This document shows positions 17,269 to 25,573 of a stretch of DNA of 64,000 nucleotides, in pieces. This DNA is from JBAXTZ01 sp037129925 (GTDB taxonomy: Bacteria; Bacillota; Negativicutes; JBAXTZ01): assembly GCA_037129925.1 (NCBI GenBank), contig JBAXTZ010000016.1:1-64000 (forward strand), written 5' to 3'. The position numbers were made by a program, and so were the translations under genes. A model generated the notes under the pieces. The model did not search any database and was not told the origin of the DNA. It was given only the letters and a program-made list of their open reading frames with translations. Each line of letters starts with the position of its first letter. Position 1 is the stretch's first letter.

Positions 17269-18453
17269 TTATTTATGATAATCATAGTTCTCAAGCTCTT
17301 CCGCCAACGGTGGTACATTCATCGGCATTCCGCCGGAGCGGATTGATGCTGCCCCCATACAGCCGGTGGCGACACTATAGCGGGCAGCCTGCGGCGAAGA
17401 ATTTGGCGCAGTTCCGTCCCGAAGCATCGCAAAAAAACTGCGAACAATAGCCGGATCTGAACCACCGTGACCGCCCTTGGACGGCGGCGTCCGGAATGTC
17501 GCGTCACCATGCAGTCTGAACGAATCGATTTTGCGGTCATCCCACAATTCTATCGTCGTATTATCAAAGTGGTCGCCGTAATTCTCAATCCGGCCTTTTG
17601 TGCCGATTATCGTATAATTCCGACAAGTATCCGGCGTATAATGGCACTGCATATACGTCGCTAACACACCGTTCGCGAGCTGCATATTGATGATATTCAG
17701 ATCTTCAACATCAATAACCGGATTGAAGCCGGTCTGTTCAAGTGGCGGCCAGTTGTCCACGCTGAACTCCGCTCGTCCGGCTTGCCCGCGCCGCGGCAAT
17801 TTATCATAAACCGACAGATTACCCATGCCATTGACCCTGACAGTATAAGCGCCGGCCAGCCAGTGAATAACATCTATGTCGTGCGCGCCTTTTTGCAGTA
17901 ACAGGCTGTTAGTGTTTTTGCGCTCAGCGTGCCAGTCCCGGAAATAGGCATCCCCGCCATAACCAACAAAATGCCGGCACCAAATCGTCTTGACCTCGCC
18001 GATTGCTCCGGCATCGATGAGTTCCTTCATCTTCAGCACAAAGGTCATATAGCGCATGTTGTGTCCGAGCATCAGCTTGGTCTTGTGCGCATAAGCCGCC
18101 CGCAAAACCCGGTCAGCACCGTCAACACTAATCCCGACCGGTTTCTCCAGATAAACCCCGACATTTTTCTGCAGGGAAAATATCGCCTGCTCCTCATGGC
18201 AAAAATCCGGCGAGGTAATAAAAACGCCGTCTGGCTCTTCGCGATTAACCATTTCCTGATAATCATAATAACAGCGTGGTTCAAAACCTTGTTTTTCCAA
18301 AACACGGCTTTTAAACGCTGCCAACATTTCCGCAGAAATATCGGCGCCGGCACATATTTCGACGTTATCAGCTCCGGAAAGGTAGCTGTCGGCAATATGG
18401 CCTCGACCACCCACGCCGATAACTGCGATTTTCAACCTGCGATTTACGGACAT
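17269..18453 (-). CDS. Gfo/Idh/MocA family oxidoreductase
   Basis: The 394-residue protein has a Rossmann motif (KIAVIGVGGRGHIADSY), catalytic LEKPVGISVDG and a C-terminal domain with GAHDIDVIHWLAG. It resembles oligosaccharide- or inositol-acting dehydrogenases. Its ATG shares one base with the TAA of the upstream epimerase gene, indicating tight translational coupling. Together with the gene at 16096 it forms a tandem pair, perhaps arising from an old duplication. Confidence 0.88.
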   Translation of the reverse strand: MSVNRRLKIAVIGVGGRGHIADSYLSGADNVEICAGADISAEMLAAFKSRVLEKQGFEPRCYYDYQEMVNREEPDGVFITSPDFCHEEQAIFSLQKNVGVYLEKPVGISVDGADRVLRAAYAHKTKLMLGHNMRYMTFVLKMKELIDAGAIGEVKTIWCRHFVGYGGDAYFRDWHAERKNTNSLLLQKGAHDIDVIHWLAGAYTVRVNGMGNLSVYDKLPRRGQAGRAEFSVDNWPPLEQTGFNPVIDVEDLNIINMQLANGVLATYMQCHYTPDTCRNYTIIGTKGRIENYGDHFDNTTIELWDDRKIDSFRLHGDATFRTPPSKGGHGGSDPAIVRSFFAMLRDGTAPNSSPQAARYSVATGCMGAASIRSGGMPMNVPPLAEELENYDYHK

Positions 18454-19379
18454 TATTCCCCCGAACCATTTTTATTCGAAAAATATTCAATTGTAGCGGC
18501 TAACCCGGCAGCGAAATCATTTTGTGGCACAAACCCGGCTGCCTGCAACCGGTCGATTGCTGCCAGCGAGTGCTTGACATCGCCGGCCCGTTCCGGCTGA
18601 TATTCCACCGGCGAGGTCGATTTCGTAATGTCTTTAATTTCGGCAATCAGGTCGTTAATGGTCATTTTTTTTCCGTAAGCCACATTATAAACGCCGGTAT
18701 TGTCACTCAGCGCCAAAAACACATTGGCGGCAACAACGTCTTTAACATAAATAAAATCCCGGGTCTGCTCGCCATCGCCATAAACAGATATTTTTTCGTT
18801 ACTCAATGCTTTTGCGGTAAAAATCGGCACCGCTGCCGCGTATGCGCTGCCCGGATCCTGGCGCGGCCCGAATACGTTGAAATAGCGTAAACAGGCAGTC
18901 TGCAACCTGCCTTCTTGCGTAAACATTCCGCAATAGTATTCGCCATCGAGCTTGGTTATCGCATACGGACTTTTTGGCTCCGGATACATTTCTTCGCGCT
19001 TTGGCACAACCGGATTGTCACCATAGATTGCCGCGCTGGAACTAAAGCAGAGTTTTTTCACACCGGCAGTTGCCGCCGCTTCAAGCACGTTGAGCAACCC
19101 GACAACATTTAAGTCAACACATTCCAATGGTTTCTGCACTGACTCCGGCACGCTTATCAACGCCGCCAGATGAAATACATAGTCCACACCGCGCATCGCC
19201 TCGGCAACCGCGTCCCGATCGAGAATACTTTTCTCGATAAACTCAACTTTCAAACCGTCAAGGTTTTTACGGAATCCGCTGCGCAAATTATCCAAAATCA
19301 CAACTTCGGCCTTATCTTGAAAATATTCAGCCAAATGACTGCCGATAAAACCGGCGCCGCCAGTAATCAATATTCGCAT
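18453..19379 (-). CDS. NAD-dependent epimerase/dehydratase (UDP-sugar 4-epimerase type)
   Basis: The 308-residue extended short-chain dehydrogenase has the glycine motif GGAGFIGSHL, a catalytic Ser region (CFSSSAAIYG) and YAITK with catalytic Tyr and Lys. PRQDPGSAYAAAVP is typical of UDP-glucose/UDP-GlcNAc 4-epimerases. It would act on nucleotide sugars made with help of the upstream nucleotidyltransferase, whose coding region it overlaps by 13 bases. Whether it is anabolic (surface glycan) or part of galactose use after GH35 cleavage is open. Confidence 0.88.
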   Translation of the reverse strand: MRILITGGAGFIGSHLAEYFQDKAEVVILDNLRSGFRKNLDGLKVEFIEKSILDRDAVAEAMRGVDYVFHLAALISVPESVQKPLECVDLNVVGLLNVLEAAATAGVKKLCFSSSAAIYGDNPVVPKREEMYPEPKSPYAITKLDGEYYCGMFTQEGRLQTACLRYFNVFGPRQDPGSAYAAAVPIFTAKALSNEKISVYGDGEQTRDFIYVKDVVAANVFLALSDNTGVYNVAYGKKMTINDLIAEIKDITKSTSPVEYQPERAGDVKHSLAAIDRLQAAGFVPQNDFAAGLAATIEYFSNKNGSGE

Positions 19380-20287
19380 TGCCCCTCCACAAAAAGTTGC
19401 TCGGGATATTTCCCGGCTATTACAAGTTCGGTCAGACGGTCAGTAACCAGCTGCCTATCCTGCCGGTAAGTGATCCCAAACCATTGTTCGGGTGTCGTCA
19501 GCGCTGCAACTTCGGCGGTATTGGTGCGAATCAGCGTATCGATTGCTACCGGCAGATAGAATTCTGTCGTTGATGCATTACTATTTGCGACCAGAAATTC
19601 CCTGAACAATAACTCCAGTTTAGCGAACACCGTCGGGGTAAAGCCCCACATGTTCATCGAAATTATTTCATCGCCGGAAAGCGCGCACTCCGCGCCGGTT
19701 TCGATATTCCGCGCGCCGCTGCTACACGGCTCGATTTTCGTCAATTCGGTCACTGCCGTCAGCTTGCCGGCCGTTATTTCACATATTCCCCGCGCCACTG
19801 TGCCATTTTCCGACAGCGTATTTTTCAGCAAAAACCCGCACATACAATATTTGCACTCATCAACGGCGGTCTTGTTGGTCAAGAACTCCGCCAGTAGCCG
19901 GTAACTTTCCGCTCCGTAAAAATCATCGGCATTAATTACCACAAACGGCTCATGCACAACCGCCGCAGCGCACAATACCGCGTGTCCGGTTCCCCATGGT
20001 TTGCTACGACTGGTTGGCAGGGAAAAACCGTCCGGAAGCTTGTCCAGTTCCTGAAACGCGTATTCAACAGCGATTTTCCCAACGTACCGACTGCCGACCA
20101 CCGCCCGGAACTGTTCTTCGATGTCTTTGCGAATAATGAACACTACCTTGGTAAATCCGGCGCGAATGGCATCAAATATCGAGTAATCCATAACTGTTTC
20201 GCCATGCGGCCCGATGGCGTCGAGCTGCTTCAAACCACCGTAGCGGCTGCCCATACCGGCCGCCATAACAACTAATGTTAGTTTCAT
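19367..20287 (-). CDS. Sugar nucleotidyltransferase-like protein
   Basis: The 306-residue protein has the nucleotidyltransferase signature AAGMGSRYGGLKQLD (residues 9-23) and a metal-binding INADDFYG segment, so it belongs to the GT-A-type NTP_transferase fold. Exact sugar is not predictable. Start 20287 has GGAGGCGC upstream; an in-frame codon at 20365 does not. It is the first gene of the leftward cluster 20287 to 9144. Confidence 0.8.
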   Translation of the reverse strand: MKLTLVVMAAGMGSRYGGLKQLDAIGPHGETVMDYSIFDAIRAGFTKVVFIIRKDIEEQFRAVVGSRYVGKIAVEYAFQELDKLPDGFSLPTSRSKPWGTGHAVLCAAAVVHEPFVVINADDFYGAESYRLLAEFLTNKTAVDECKYCMCGFLLKNTLSENGTVARGICEITAGKLTAVTELTKIEPCSSGARNIETGAECALSGDEIISMNMWGFTPTVFAKLELLFREFLVANSNASTTEFYLPVAIDTLIRTNTAEVAALTTPEQWFGITYRQDRQLVTDRLTELVIAGKYPEQLFVEGQCEY

Positions 20288-20438
20288 CGCGCCTCCAGCT
20301 TCCCATAAGCATTTTTCAATTATATTATTCGCCACAAAACAAGTTTTTCCTGCCATAGCCAACACTAACTTTCAAAAAAACAGTTTTGCTTTTGTAAAAT
20401 CCTGTTATATGCTACAATTTTCCGGAGAGGTATTGAAA

Positions 20439-21239
20439 ATGAATTTAAGAACATTGATTTTAGTCATATTACTAATTGTCACATTTGTATTTACGAATTA
20501 CAGCGGAGTTTCCTGCGCTGCCGAACGGCAAGCTGTACAGTTCGAAATGGAGAACTATTATTACAACTATAGTGAACTCAATCTGCCGATAATAGCCAAT
20601 CGTCAACTCAAGAGCGATGAATACGGCTATGTTCCCGGATTTAAAATCAGCTATTTATATCAAAATTTGGAATACGGCAGTGATTACCGATTGAGTTTAA
20701 GTATCGCTAATACCAGCTTAAATTATGACGGCACAGATCAAACAGGAATACCTATGACGGGAACATCAACTGCAACATTCATGGATGCTCAAGTTTTGGC
20801 AAACTTGTATTATTTTCAATCTATCGAACTTGCAACATACGCCGGTATCGGCTATCACAAGTGGGATCGCGGCGTGTATAATCCGCCTGGCGATAATAAA
20901 TTTGTCGAAAATTACAGTTGGGGCTATATTCCCGTCGGAGTCCGCCGTGAATTCATGCTGACTAATGAACTTTCTATCGAGCCCGACGTAAGCTACCGGT
21001 TTATGTTTGCCGGGCAAATATCCATTCCGTATTATAACGCAAATTGGAATCTAGGAAATAAGTTCGGTGTGAATTTCCAGGCGCCGATTCAATATCGCTT
21101 TGACGAATCATTTTCCGGATTGATTACGCCGTGGATCGACTACTCGGAAATTGGTGCAAGTGGCAACATAGTACCTTACGAACCATCCAGCCGCACTTGG
21201 CAGTACGGCGCCAACATTGGTGTGCGGTTGAATTTCTGA
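20439..21239 (+). CDS. Outer-membrane beta-barrel protein
   Basis: The 266-residue protein has a signal peptide (MNLRTLILVILLIVTFVF, cleavage probably after SCAA near residue 28), alternating amphipathic strands rich in Tyr, Trp and Phe, and a C-terminal Phe (GVRLNF), the BAM-recognition signature. That implies an outer membrane. The ending ITPWIDYSE resembles the barrel encoded at 41955, suggesting a shared family. Start 20439 is preceded by GGAGAGGT. Function (porin, adhesin or structural barrel) unknown. Confidence 0.75.
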   Translation: MNLRTLILVILLIVTFVFTNYSGVSCAAERQAVQFEMENYYYNYSELNLPIIANRQLKSDEYGYVPGFKISYLYQNLEYGSDYRLSLSIANTSLNYDGTDQTGIPMTGTSTATFMDAQVLANLYYFQSIELATYAGIGYHKWDRGVYNPPGDNKFVENYSWGYIPVGVRREFMLTNELSIEPDVSYRFMFAGQISIPYYNANWNLGNKFGVNFQAPIQYRFDESFSGLITPWIDYSEIGASGNIVPYEPSSRTWQYGANIGVRLNF

Positions 21240-21283
21240 GCTGAGACAAATAAATCAATTGGTGGAAGGGTTTTGTTGTAATT

Positions 21284-22444
21284 ATGGAAGACAATAATGT
21301 CGGCTACATTTACTACAGCTTGATAATCTGCAGTCTGATTACCGCTATGGCGGCAAGTTTCATATTTTTCGGAATTATCCCCGCGGCATTGGTCTGTGTC
21401 AGCGGCATCGCGGCGTTGGTGTTGTGGTATTTTTGCCGCACGCAATCGGAGCGGATTAACGACCGGATTTTACCTTGGTATCTATTAACGACCATTGCGC
21501 TATTGTTAAAAAACATCGAAGAATTATTGTTTGGCTATCCTGCGGCGTTCGTTCATGCCGTGCCGTCGCTCATTCCCGATGTTGCAATTTTTGACAACCA
21601 ACATTATTTCGCAGTTTATTCCTGCCTGCTGACCGCTATTTTCATGCTCGGCGCGGTCGGCATCGTCCGCAAAAATCGTTTGGGCGACTACCTGACTTAT
21701 TTTGTGTTTGTTTGGGCGATTTTGGACGGGGCGCTCCATTTTCTGCTGCCGCTATTTTTCGGAACTTTCAGTTATTTCCCCGGTCAGTTATTCGCGCTGA
21801 TTTCACTGGTCATTGCAGCTGGCGGTTTACGAACACTGCTATCCGGACACTCAGCGCCAAAACCGCCGGCTGTGCCGGTTTGGCGCGCACCCCGGCGTAA
21901 ATTCATTCCCGTAGTATTAATTTTTATCGCCTGTTTTGCGACCGCGATGTATGACCAAGCCGGATTGCGTCCGACGTTGATTGTCTGCGGCTCGATGCTC
22001 GGCGGCATGGTTATCTGGATCAAGACGACTTTTAAGAAACCGCTGTATAGCCGCGAACTAATGCTGGCCTATCTCTGGACATTGGCGATTTTTTTCTTTC
22101 ATATTACCGAAGAATATCTAACCAATTTCCCCGGACGTATCGATGGCATCTTTAATACCCAATGGACGCTCGACCAATTTGCTGTACTCATCGTTTTTGT
22201 CGGGCCGGTTTTCTGGATATTGGGAGCGGTGTTATATTACTACCATCATCCGCTCGGCGATTATCTGGTCTGGTTTATCTTTTTCGGGATGATTGTCGGC
22301 GAGCCGACCCATTATCTGGTCTTTCCGCTGCTGGAAGGCGGACGCTTTCATTACTTTCCGGCGATGTGGACGGCACTGTTTCCGATGATACCGGCGATAT
22401 ACGGGGCCGCACTGCTAATTAAAGGTTATCGCAAGCAGCGCTAA
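21284..22444 (+). CDS. HXXEE-domain integral membrane protein, internally duplicated
   Basis: The 386-residue polytopic protein has about ten hydrophobic segments in two similar halves. Each half carries a HXXEE-like signature: NIEELLFGYPAAF in the first (the initial His replaced) and HITEEYLTNFP in the second. Both continue with a GDY segment (RLGDYLTYFVF and PLGDYLVWFIF). HXXEE proteins are membrane proteins of unknown function, possibly metal enzymes. It follows the barrel gene by 44 bases. Confidence 0.75.
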   Translation: MEDNNVGYIYYSLIICSLITAMAASFIFFGIIPAALVCVSGIAALVLWYFCRTQSERINDRILPWYLLTTIALLLKNIEELLFGYPAAFVHAVPSLIPDVAIFDNQHYFAVYSCLLTAIFMLGAVGIVRKNRLGDYLTYFVFVWAILDGALHFLLPLFFGTFSYFPGQLFALISLVIAAGGLRTLLSGHSAPKPPAVPVWRAPRRKFIPVVLIFIACFATAMYDQAGLRPTLIVCGSMLGGMVIWIKTTFKKPLYSRELMLAYLWTLAIFFFHITEEYLTNFPGRIDGIFNTQWTLDQFAVLIVFVGPVFWILGAVLYYYHHPLGDYLVWFIFFGMIVGEPTHYLVFPLLEGGRFHYFPAMWTALFPMIPAIYGAALLIKGYRKQR

Positions 22445-22450
22445 ATATAA

Positions 22451-22488
22451 AACACCCGCTGCCTCATAATGAAGTAGCGGGTGTTTTT
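22451..22488. terminator. Bidirectional Rho-independent terminator
   Basis: AACACCCGCT (22451-22460) pairs with AGCGGGTGTT (22476-22485), followed by TTT and, on the other strand, an A/T-rich tail. It separates convergent HXXEE and CDF genes. Confidence 0.8.
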
Positions 22489-22489
22489 G

Positions 22490-23458
22490 TCATTTGGCGT
22501 TATTCCATAATTCTTTTTTATTGACATTGGCGCAAAATACGCCATCGCATTTGCCCTCAATCAAACGCGGACATTGGCTGAAGTCTTCACGCTCGTAACA
22601 GGGTTCGCAGTGGATAACCACATCATAAGCGCCCAGTTCATCTTTGATATCTTTTTCTATATGATGGCACAGTTCATGCGCGTCCCGCAAGGTAACGTCG
22701 CGGTCAAACACCATGTGCATATCAATGTGTTTGCTGCCGCCCGAACGGCGGGTGCGTAGTTTGTGTACCGAAACTATCTGCTGATGGCGGGCGATTAGCG
22801 CACGAATTTTCTCGTCATCTTCGGCGATATTAGCATCAATTAAATCGGAAAGGTTGGCTTTGGTCAATTTCAACCCTTCGCGAAAAATGATTAGCGCCAT
22901 CGCGATTGCGATTATCGGGTCGAGAATATCCCAACCGGTAAATTTTATCAGCACTAATCCGACCAGCACCCCGCCGGATGTCCAAATATCGGCCTCATTA
23001 TGCAACGCGTCTGCCTTTAGCGCCGGGGACTGGGTTTCCTCGGCAACTTTGTATAAATGTCGGGAAACAAAGATATTCGACGTAACCGATATCGCCATAC
23101 AAGCCATGCCATACAGCAAATAGTCCGGTTTGCCGCCCGTCATAAGTTTTTGGACGGACTCATAGACAATCCAGATAGCAACCAGCACAATGAGTACCGA
23201 CTCCACCGCCCCCGACAAATTTTCGACTTTACCATGTCCGTAATTATGGGCATCATCCGGCGGCAGCCCGGATTTTCGCACGGCAACATAAGCCATAAAC
23301 GCTGCCAGTAAATCTACAAACGAGTGCGCGGCTTCGGCTACAATGCTGATAGCGCCGCTCAAAACCCCCACGACTAATTTAATAATTACCAAAGTCAGGC
23401 TGCAACATATCGCCACCAATGCCGCCCGGCTTTTTCTTTTTGTCACTTCAACGTTCAT
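22490..23458 (-). CDS. Cation diffusion facilitator (CDF) metal transporter
   Basis: The 322-residue CDF protein has six predicted membrane segments and metal-site motifs HSFVDLLAAF (segment 2) and LHNEADIWTSGG (segment 5), plus HNYGHGKVE between them. These correspond to the FieF/MamB-type divalent metal efflux fold, and the C-terminal cytoplasmic ferredoxin-like domain follows. The last 40 residues add an unusual Cys cluster (CEPCYEREDFSQC, then GKCDGVFC), probably an extra metal-sensing tail. Start overlaps the end of metY by 11 bases, so it shares the metY transcript. Confidence 0.88.
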   Translation of the reverse strand: MNVEVTKRKSRAALVAICCSLTLVIIKLVVGVLSGAISIVAEAAHSFVDLLAAFMAYVAVRKSGLPPDDAHNYGHGKVENLSGAVESVLIVLVAIWIVYESVQKLMTGGKPDYLLYGMACMAISVTSNIFVSRHLYKVAEETQSPALKADALHNEADIWTSGGVLVGLVLIKFTGWDILDPIIAIAMALIIFREGLKLTKANLSDLIDANIAEDDEKIRALIARHQQIVSVHKLRTRRSGGSKHIDMHMVFDRDVTLRDAHELCHHIEKDIKDELGAYDVVIHCEPCYEREDFSQCPRLIEGKCDGVFCANVNKKELWNNAK

Positions 23459-24740
23459 TAGCTCTCCTTAGCGCTTGTTCAATATCGTTAATCAAATCTT
23501 CGGCATCCTCAATGCCAATCGACAGTCTTATCAATCCGGGCGTAACACCGGCGGCCAACTGCTGCTCCTGATTCAATTGAGCATGGGTGGTGCTGGCCGG
23601 GTGAATGACCAGCGACTTGGCATCAGCGACGTTTGCCAGATGGGTAAACAGTTCCAGACTATCGATAAACCGCTTGCCGGCTTCCAAGCCCCCAACTATT
23701 TCAAAAGTGAATATTGAGCCGGCGCCTTTGGGCAGATATTTTTCCGCCAATTGGTAATAGCGGTTTTCCGGCAGCGACGGATAATTTACCGACTGCACTA
23801 GCGGATTACTTGCCAAATAGCTGGCAATGGTTTTGGCGTTTTCAACGTGCCTAGCAACTCGGAGCGACAGCGTTTCCAAACCTTGCAGCAGCAAAAATGA
23901 ATTAAACGGACTGATACAGGCACCGGTATCGCGGAGCAGTTGCACCCGCACTTTGGTGATATAGGCAGCCTTGCCGCAATCATTGGCATAGCTGATGCCG
24001 TGGTAACTCGGGTCGGGATTGACCATATCCGGGAACCGTCCGCTTGCCGCCCAATCAAATCGTCCTGAATCAACGATAATTCCGCCGATTGACGTGCCAT
24101 GTCCGCCGATGAATTTTGTAGCGGAGTGAATAATGATGTCAGCGCCAAACTCAAACGGACGGATGAGATAAGGGGTGCCGAATGTGTTATCGATAATCAG
24201 CGGCAAGCCGTTTTGGTGGGCAATATCCGCCACTGCCGCGATATCAATAAGATTAATCCCCGGGTTACCAATTGTTTCAATATAAATAGCTTTGGTGTGT
24301 TCATTGATTGACATCGCAAAATTATCCGGGCGGTCCGGATTGACAAAATGCACTTTTATACCCATTTTCGGCAATACGTGCTGAAATAAATTGTAAGTAC
24401 CGCCATACAGAGTGCTTGCCGAAATTATCTCGTCGCCGCAACTGGCGATATTTAGTATCGCATAAGTAACCGCCGCCGAACCGGAAGCAACTGCCAGCGC
24501 CCCGACACCGCCTTCAAGCGCGGCTACCCGTTTTTCCAGGACATCGGTGGTCGGGTTCATTATCCGGGTATAAATATTGCCGCTTTCCTTCAACGCAAAT
24601 AGATTGGCGGCGTGTTCGACGCTGTTGAACGCGTAGGACGTGGTCTGATAGATTGGCACGGCCCTGGCTCCGGTCGTCGGGTCAACTTGCTGCCCGGCAT
24701 GGACTTGCAAAGTATCAAATTTATATTGTTTATTACTCAT
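23448..24740 (-). CDS. metY: O-acetylhomoserine aminocarboxypropyltransferase (homocysteine synthase)
   Basis: This 430-residue Cys/Met-metabolism PLP enzyme makes homocysteine from O-acetylhomoserine and sulfide. The PLP Lys is Lys209 in HSATKFIGGHG; YQTTSYAFNSVEHA near residue 31 and the extended length fit MetY rather than MetB. Start 24740 has GAGGTG upstream. The gene follows a 240-base leader region with a short Met-rich ORF, a long hairpin and an intrinsic terminator (24791-24946), suggesting attenuation control. The CDF transporter gene overlaps its end. Confidence 0.9.
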   Translation of the reverse strand: MSNKQYKFDTLQVHAGQQVDPTTGARAVPIYQTTSYAFNSVEHAANLFALKESGNIYTRIMNPTTDVLEKRVAALEGGVGALAVASGSAAVTYAILNIASCGDEIISASTLYGGTYNLFQHVLPKMGIKVHFVNPDRPDNFAMSINEHTKAIYIETIGNPGINLIDIAAVADIAHQNGLPLIIDNTFGTPYLIRPFEFGADIIIHSATKFIGGHGTSIGGIIVDSGRFDWAASGRFPDMVNPDPSYHGISYANDCGKAAYITKVRVQLLRDTGACISPFNSFLLLQGLETLSLRVARHVENAKTIASYLASNPLVQSVNYPSLPENRYYQLAEKYLPKGAGSIFTFEIVGGLEAGKRFIDSLELFTHLANVADAKSLVIHPASTTHAQLNQEQQLAAGVTPGLIRLSIGIEDAEDLINDIEQALRRANER

Positions 24741-24790
24741 AATTTTCACCTCTATTTATTTTATATTACCAGCTATTCGTAATGTTCATC

Positions 24791-24820
24791 AAAAAGAGAC
24801 ATAGCTATGCTATGTCTCTT
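24791..24820 (-). terminator. Intrinsic terminator in the metY leader (attenuator)
   Basis: On the minus strand AAGAGACATAGC (24820-24809), loop ATA, GCTATGTCTCTT (24805-24794) form a perfect 12-bp stem followed by TTT. It lies 50 bases upstream of the metY start and downstream of the promoter at 24977-25005, so transcription must read through it. Confidence 0.8.
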
Positions 24821-24867
24821 GCCCGGAAACGGTATTGGCGTACACACCAAGATACCCGTTTCCGGGC
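24821..24867 (-). promoter_or_regulatory. Long leader hairpin between Met leader ORF and terminator
   Basis: GCCCGGAAACGG (minus strand, 24867-24856) pairs perfectly with CCGTTTCCGGGC (24832-24821), with further pairing TATC/TTGG in the loop. It starts one base after the leader ORF stop codon and abuts the terminator stem. A ribosome stalled on the Met codons or sitting at the stop would cover its 5' arm. Confidence 0.6.
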
Positions 24868-24868
24868 A

Positions 24869-24946
24869 TCACATCATCATATCAATAATAATCAACACTG
24901 ACCTGAAACCATCAAAAGAGCCCATGCAACAATATCGGTCATTCAT
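24869..24946 (-). CDS. Candidate methionine leader peptide of metY
   Basis: GAAAGGAG lies seven bases before ATG 24946-24944. The ORF codes for 25 residues, with Cys-Cys-Met at residues 6-8 and three consecutive Met codons (24880-24872) directly before TGA 24871-24869. It sits on the only transcript reaching metY, before a 12-bp hairpin and an intrinsic terminator. This is the arrangement of ribosome-mediated attenuators (his, trp, leu leaders), with the regulatory codon matching the pathway product. No SAM riboswitch or T-box features are visible here. I could not identify a clean antiterminator pairing. Confidence 0.6.
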   Translation of the reverse strand: MNDRYCCMGSFDGFRSVLIIIDMMM

Positions 24947-24976
24947 GCCAATGCTCCTTTCACAGTTTATAGGCTA

Positions 24977-25005
24977 ATTCTAGCCGATTAACCAGCGGCT
25001 GTCAA
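24977..25005 (-). promoter_or_regulatory. Promoter of the metY leader transcript
   Basis: On the minus strand a perfect TTGACA (25005-25000), 17-base spacer and TAGAAT (24982-24977) precede the leader ORF. Transcription should begin near 24970. Confidence 0.75.
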
Positions 25006-25011
25006 TTATTA

Positions 25012-25491
25012 TCAGTTGACCGGCCCGGCGCGTTCAATTACCGGCGCAAACAACATTCCGCCGATTACCCCAACAATCGCTTGGGCGATATTTCCGTAGA
25101 GTGCCGTTATGAACCCCGCCCAGCCGTATATCTCCAGTGTGACTGTTTGGTACAATACAATCATAATAATGCCGCCCACCGTCATTGCCAAGATTTTGCG
25201 TAAGCGTGAAGATTGACGATTGGCAATCAAACCGACCAAATAGCCTTGCAACCCATGGATAACAAAGCTAAACGGCGCCCAGATAAAATAGCCGCCTAAC
25301 ACATCAGCCATCGCTGTTCCAAAAGCGCCGCAAACCATACCGGCACGCCGGCTATGTCCGACAGCAACCGCCATGATTAAGGCATCGCCCAAGTGCGCGT
25401 AGCCGTTGAAAGTAGGAATCTTTAACACTGCCGTTGCCAGCAACACTAGCGCGGTCAGCAAAGCGTACAGGGCAATATCTCTCGTCCGCAT
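25012..25491 (-). CDS. ECF transporter S component
   Basis: The 159-residue protein has five to six hydrophobic segments and the S-component pattern GYAHLGDALIMAVAV in helix 2/3, with a short ALYALLTALV start. It would bind a vitamin or related substrate in the membrane and dock to a shared EcfA1A2T module, none of which is in the window. The substrate cannot be read from sequence; HmpT/PdxU-like and folate-type S proteins look similar. SD GGAGG precedes the ATG. Confidence 0.75.
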   Translation of the reverse strand: MRTRDIALYALLTALVLLATAVLKIPTFNGYAHLGDALIMAVAVGHSRRAGMVCGAFGTAMADVLGGYFIWAPFSFVIHGLQGYLVGLIANRQSSRLRKILAMTVGGIIMIVLYQTVTLEIYGWAGFITALYGNIAQAIVGVIGGMLFAPVIERAGPVN

Positions 25492-25537
25492 AACGTCCTC
25501 CTGGTACTTACCCGTTTATTGTATCGCAAAAAAATAA

Positions 25538-25567
25538 AAACAGCAAACAGCGCGAGCCGTTTGCTGT
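25538..25567 (-). terminator. Terminator after the binding lipoprotein gene
   Basis: On the minus strand CAGCAAAC (25566-25559) and GTTTGCTG (25548-25541) form the stem, followed by TTTTTATTTTTTT. It separates the lipoprotein gene from the ECF gene. Confidence 0.8.
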
Positions 25568-25573
25568 AATTTT

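Noticed and set aside
24740..25011. SAM-I riboswitch or Met T-box upstream of metY
   Set aside because: I see no SAM-I core motifs and no T-box sequence; the leader ORF plus terminator explains the region better.
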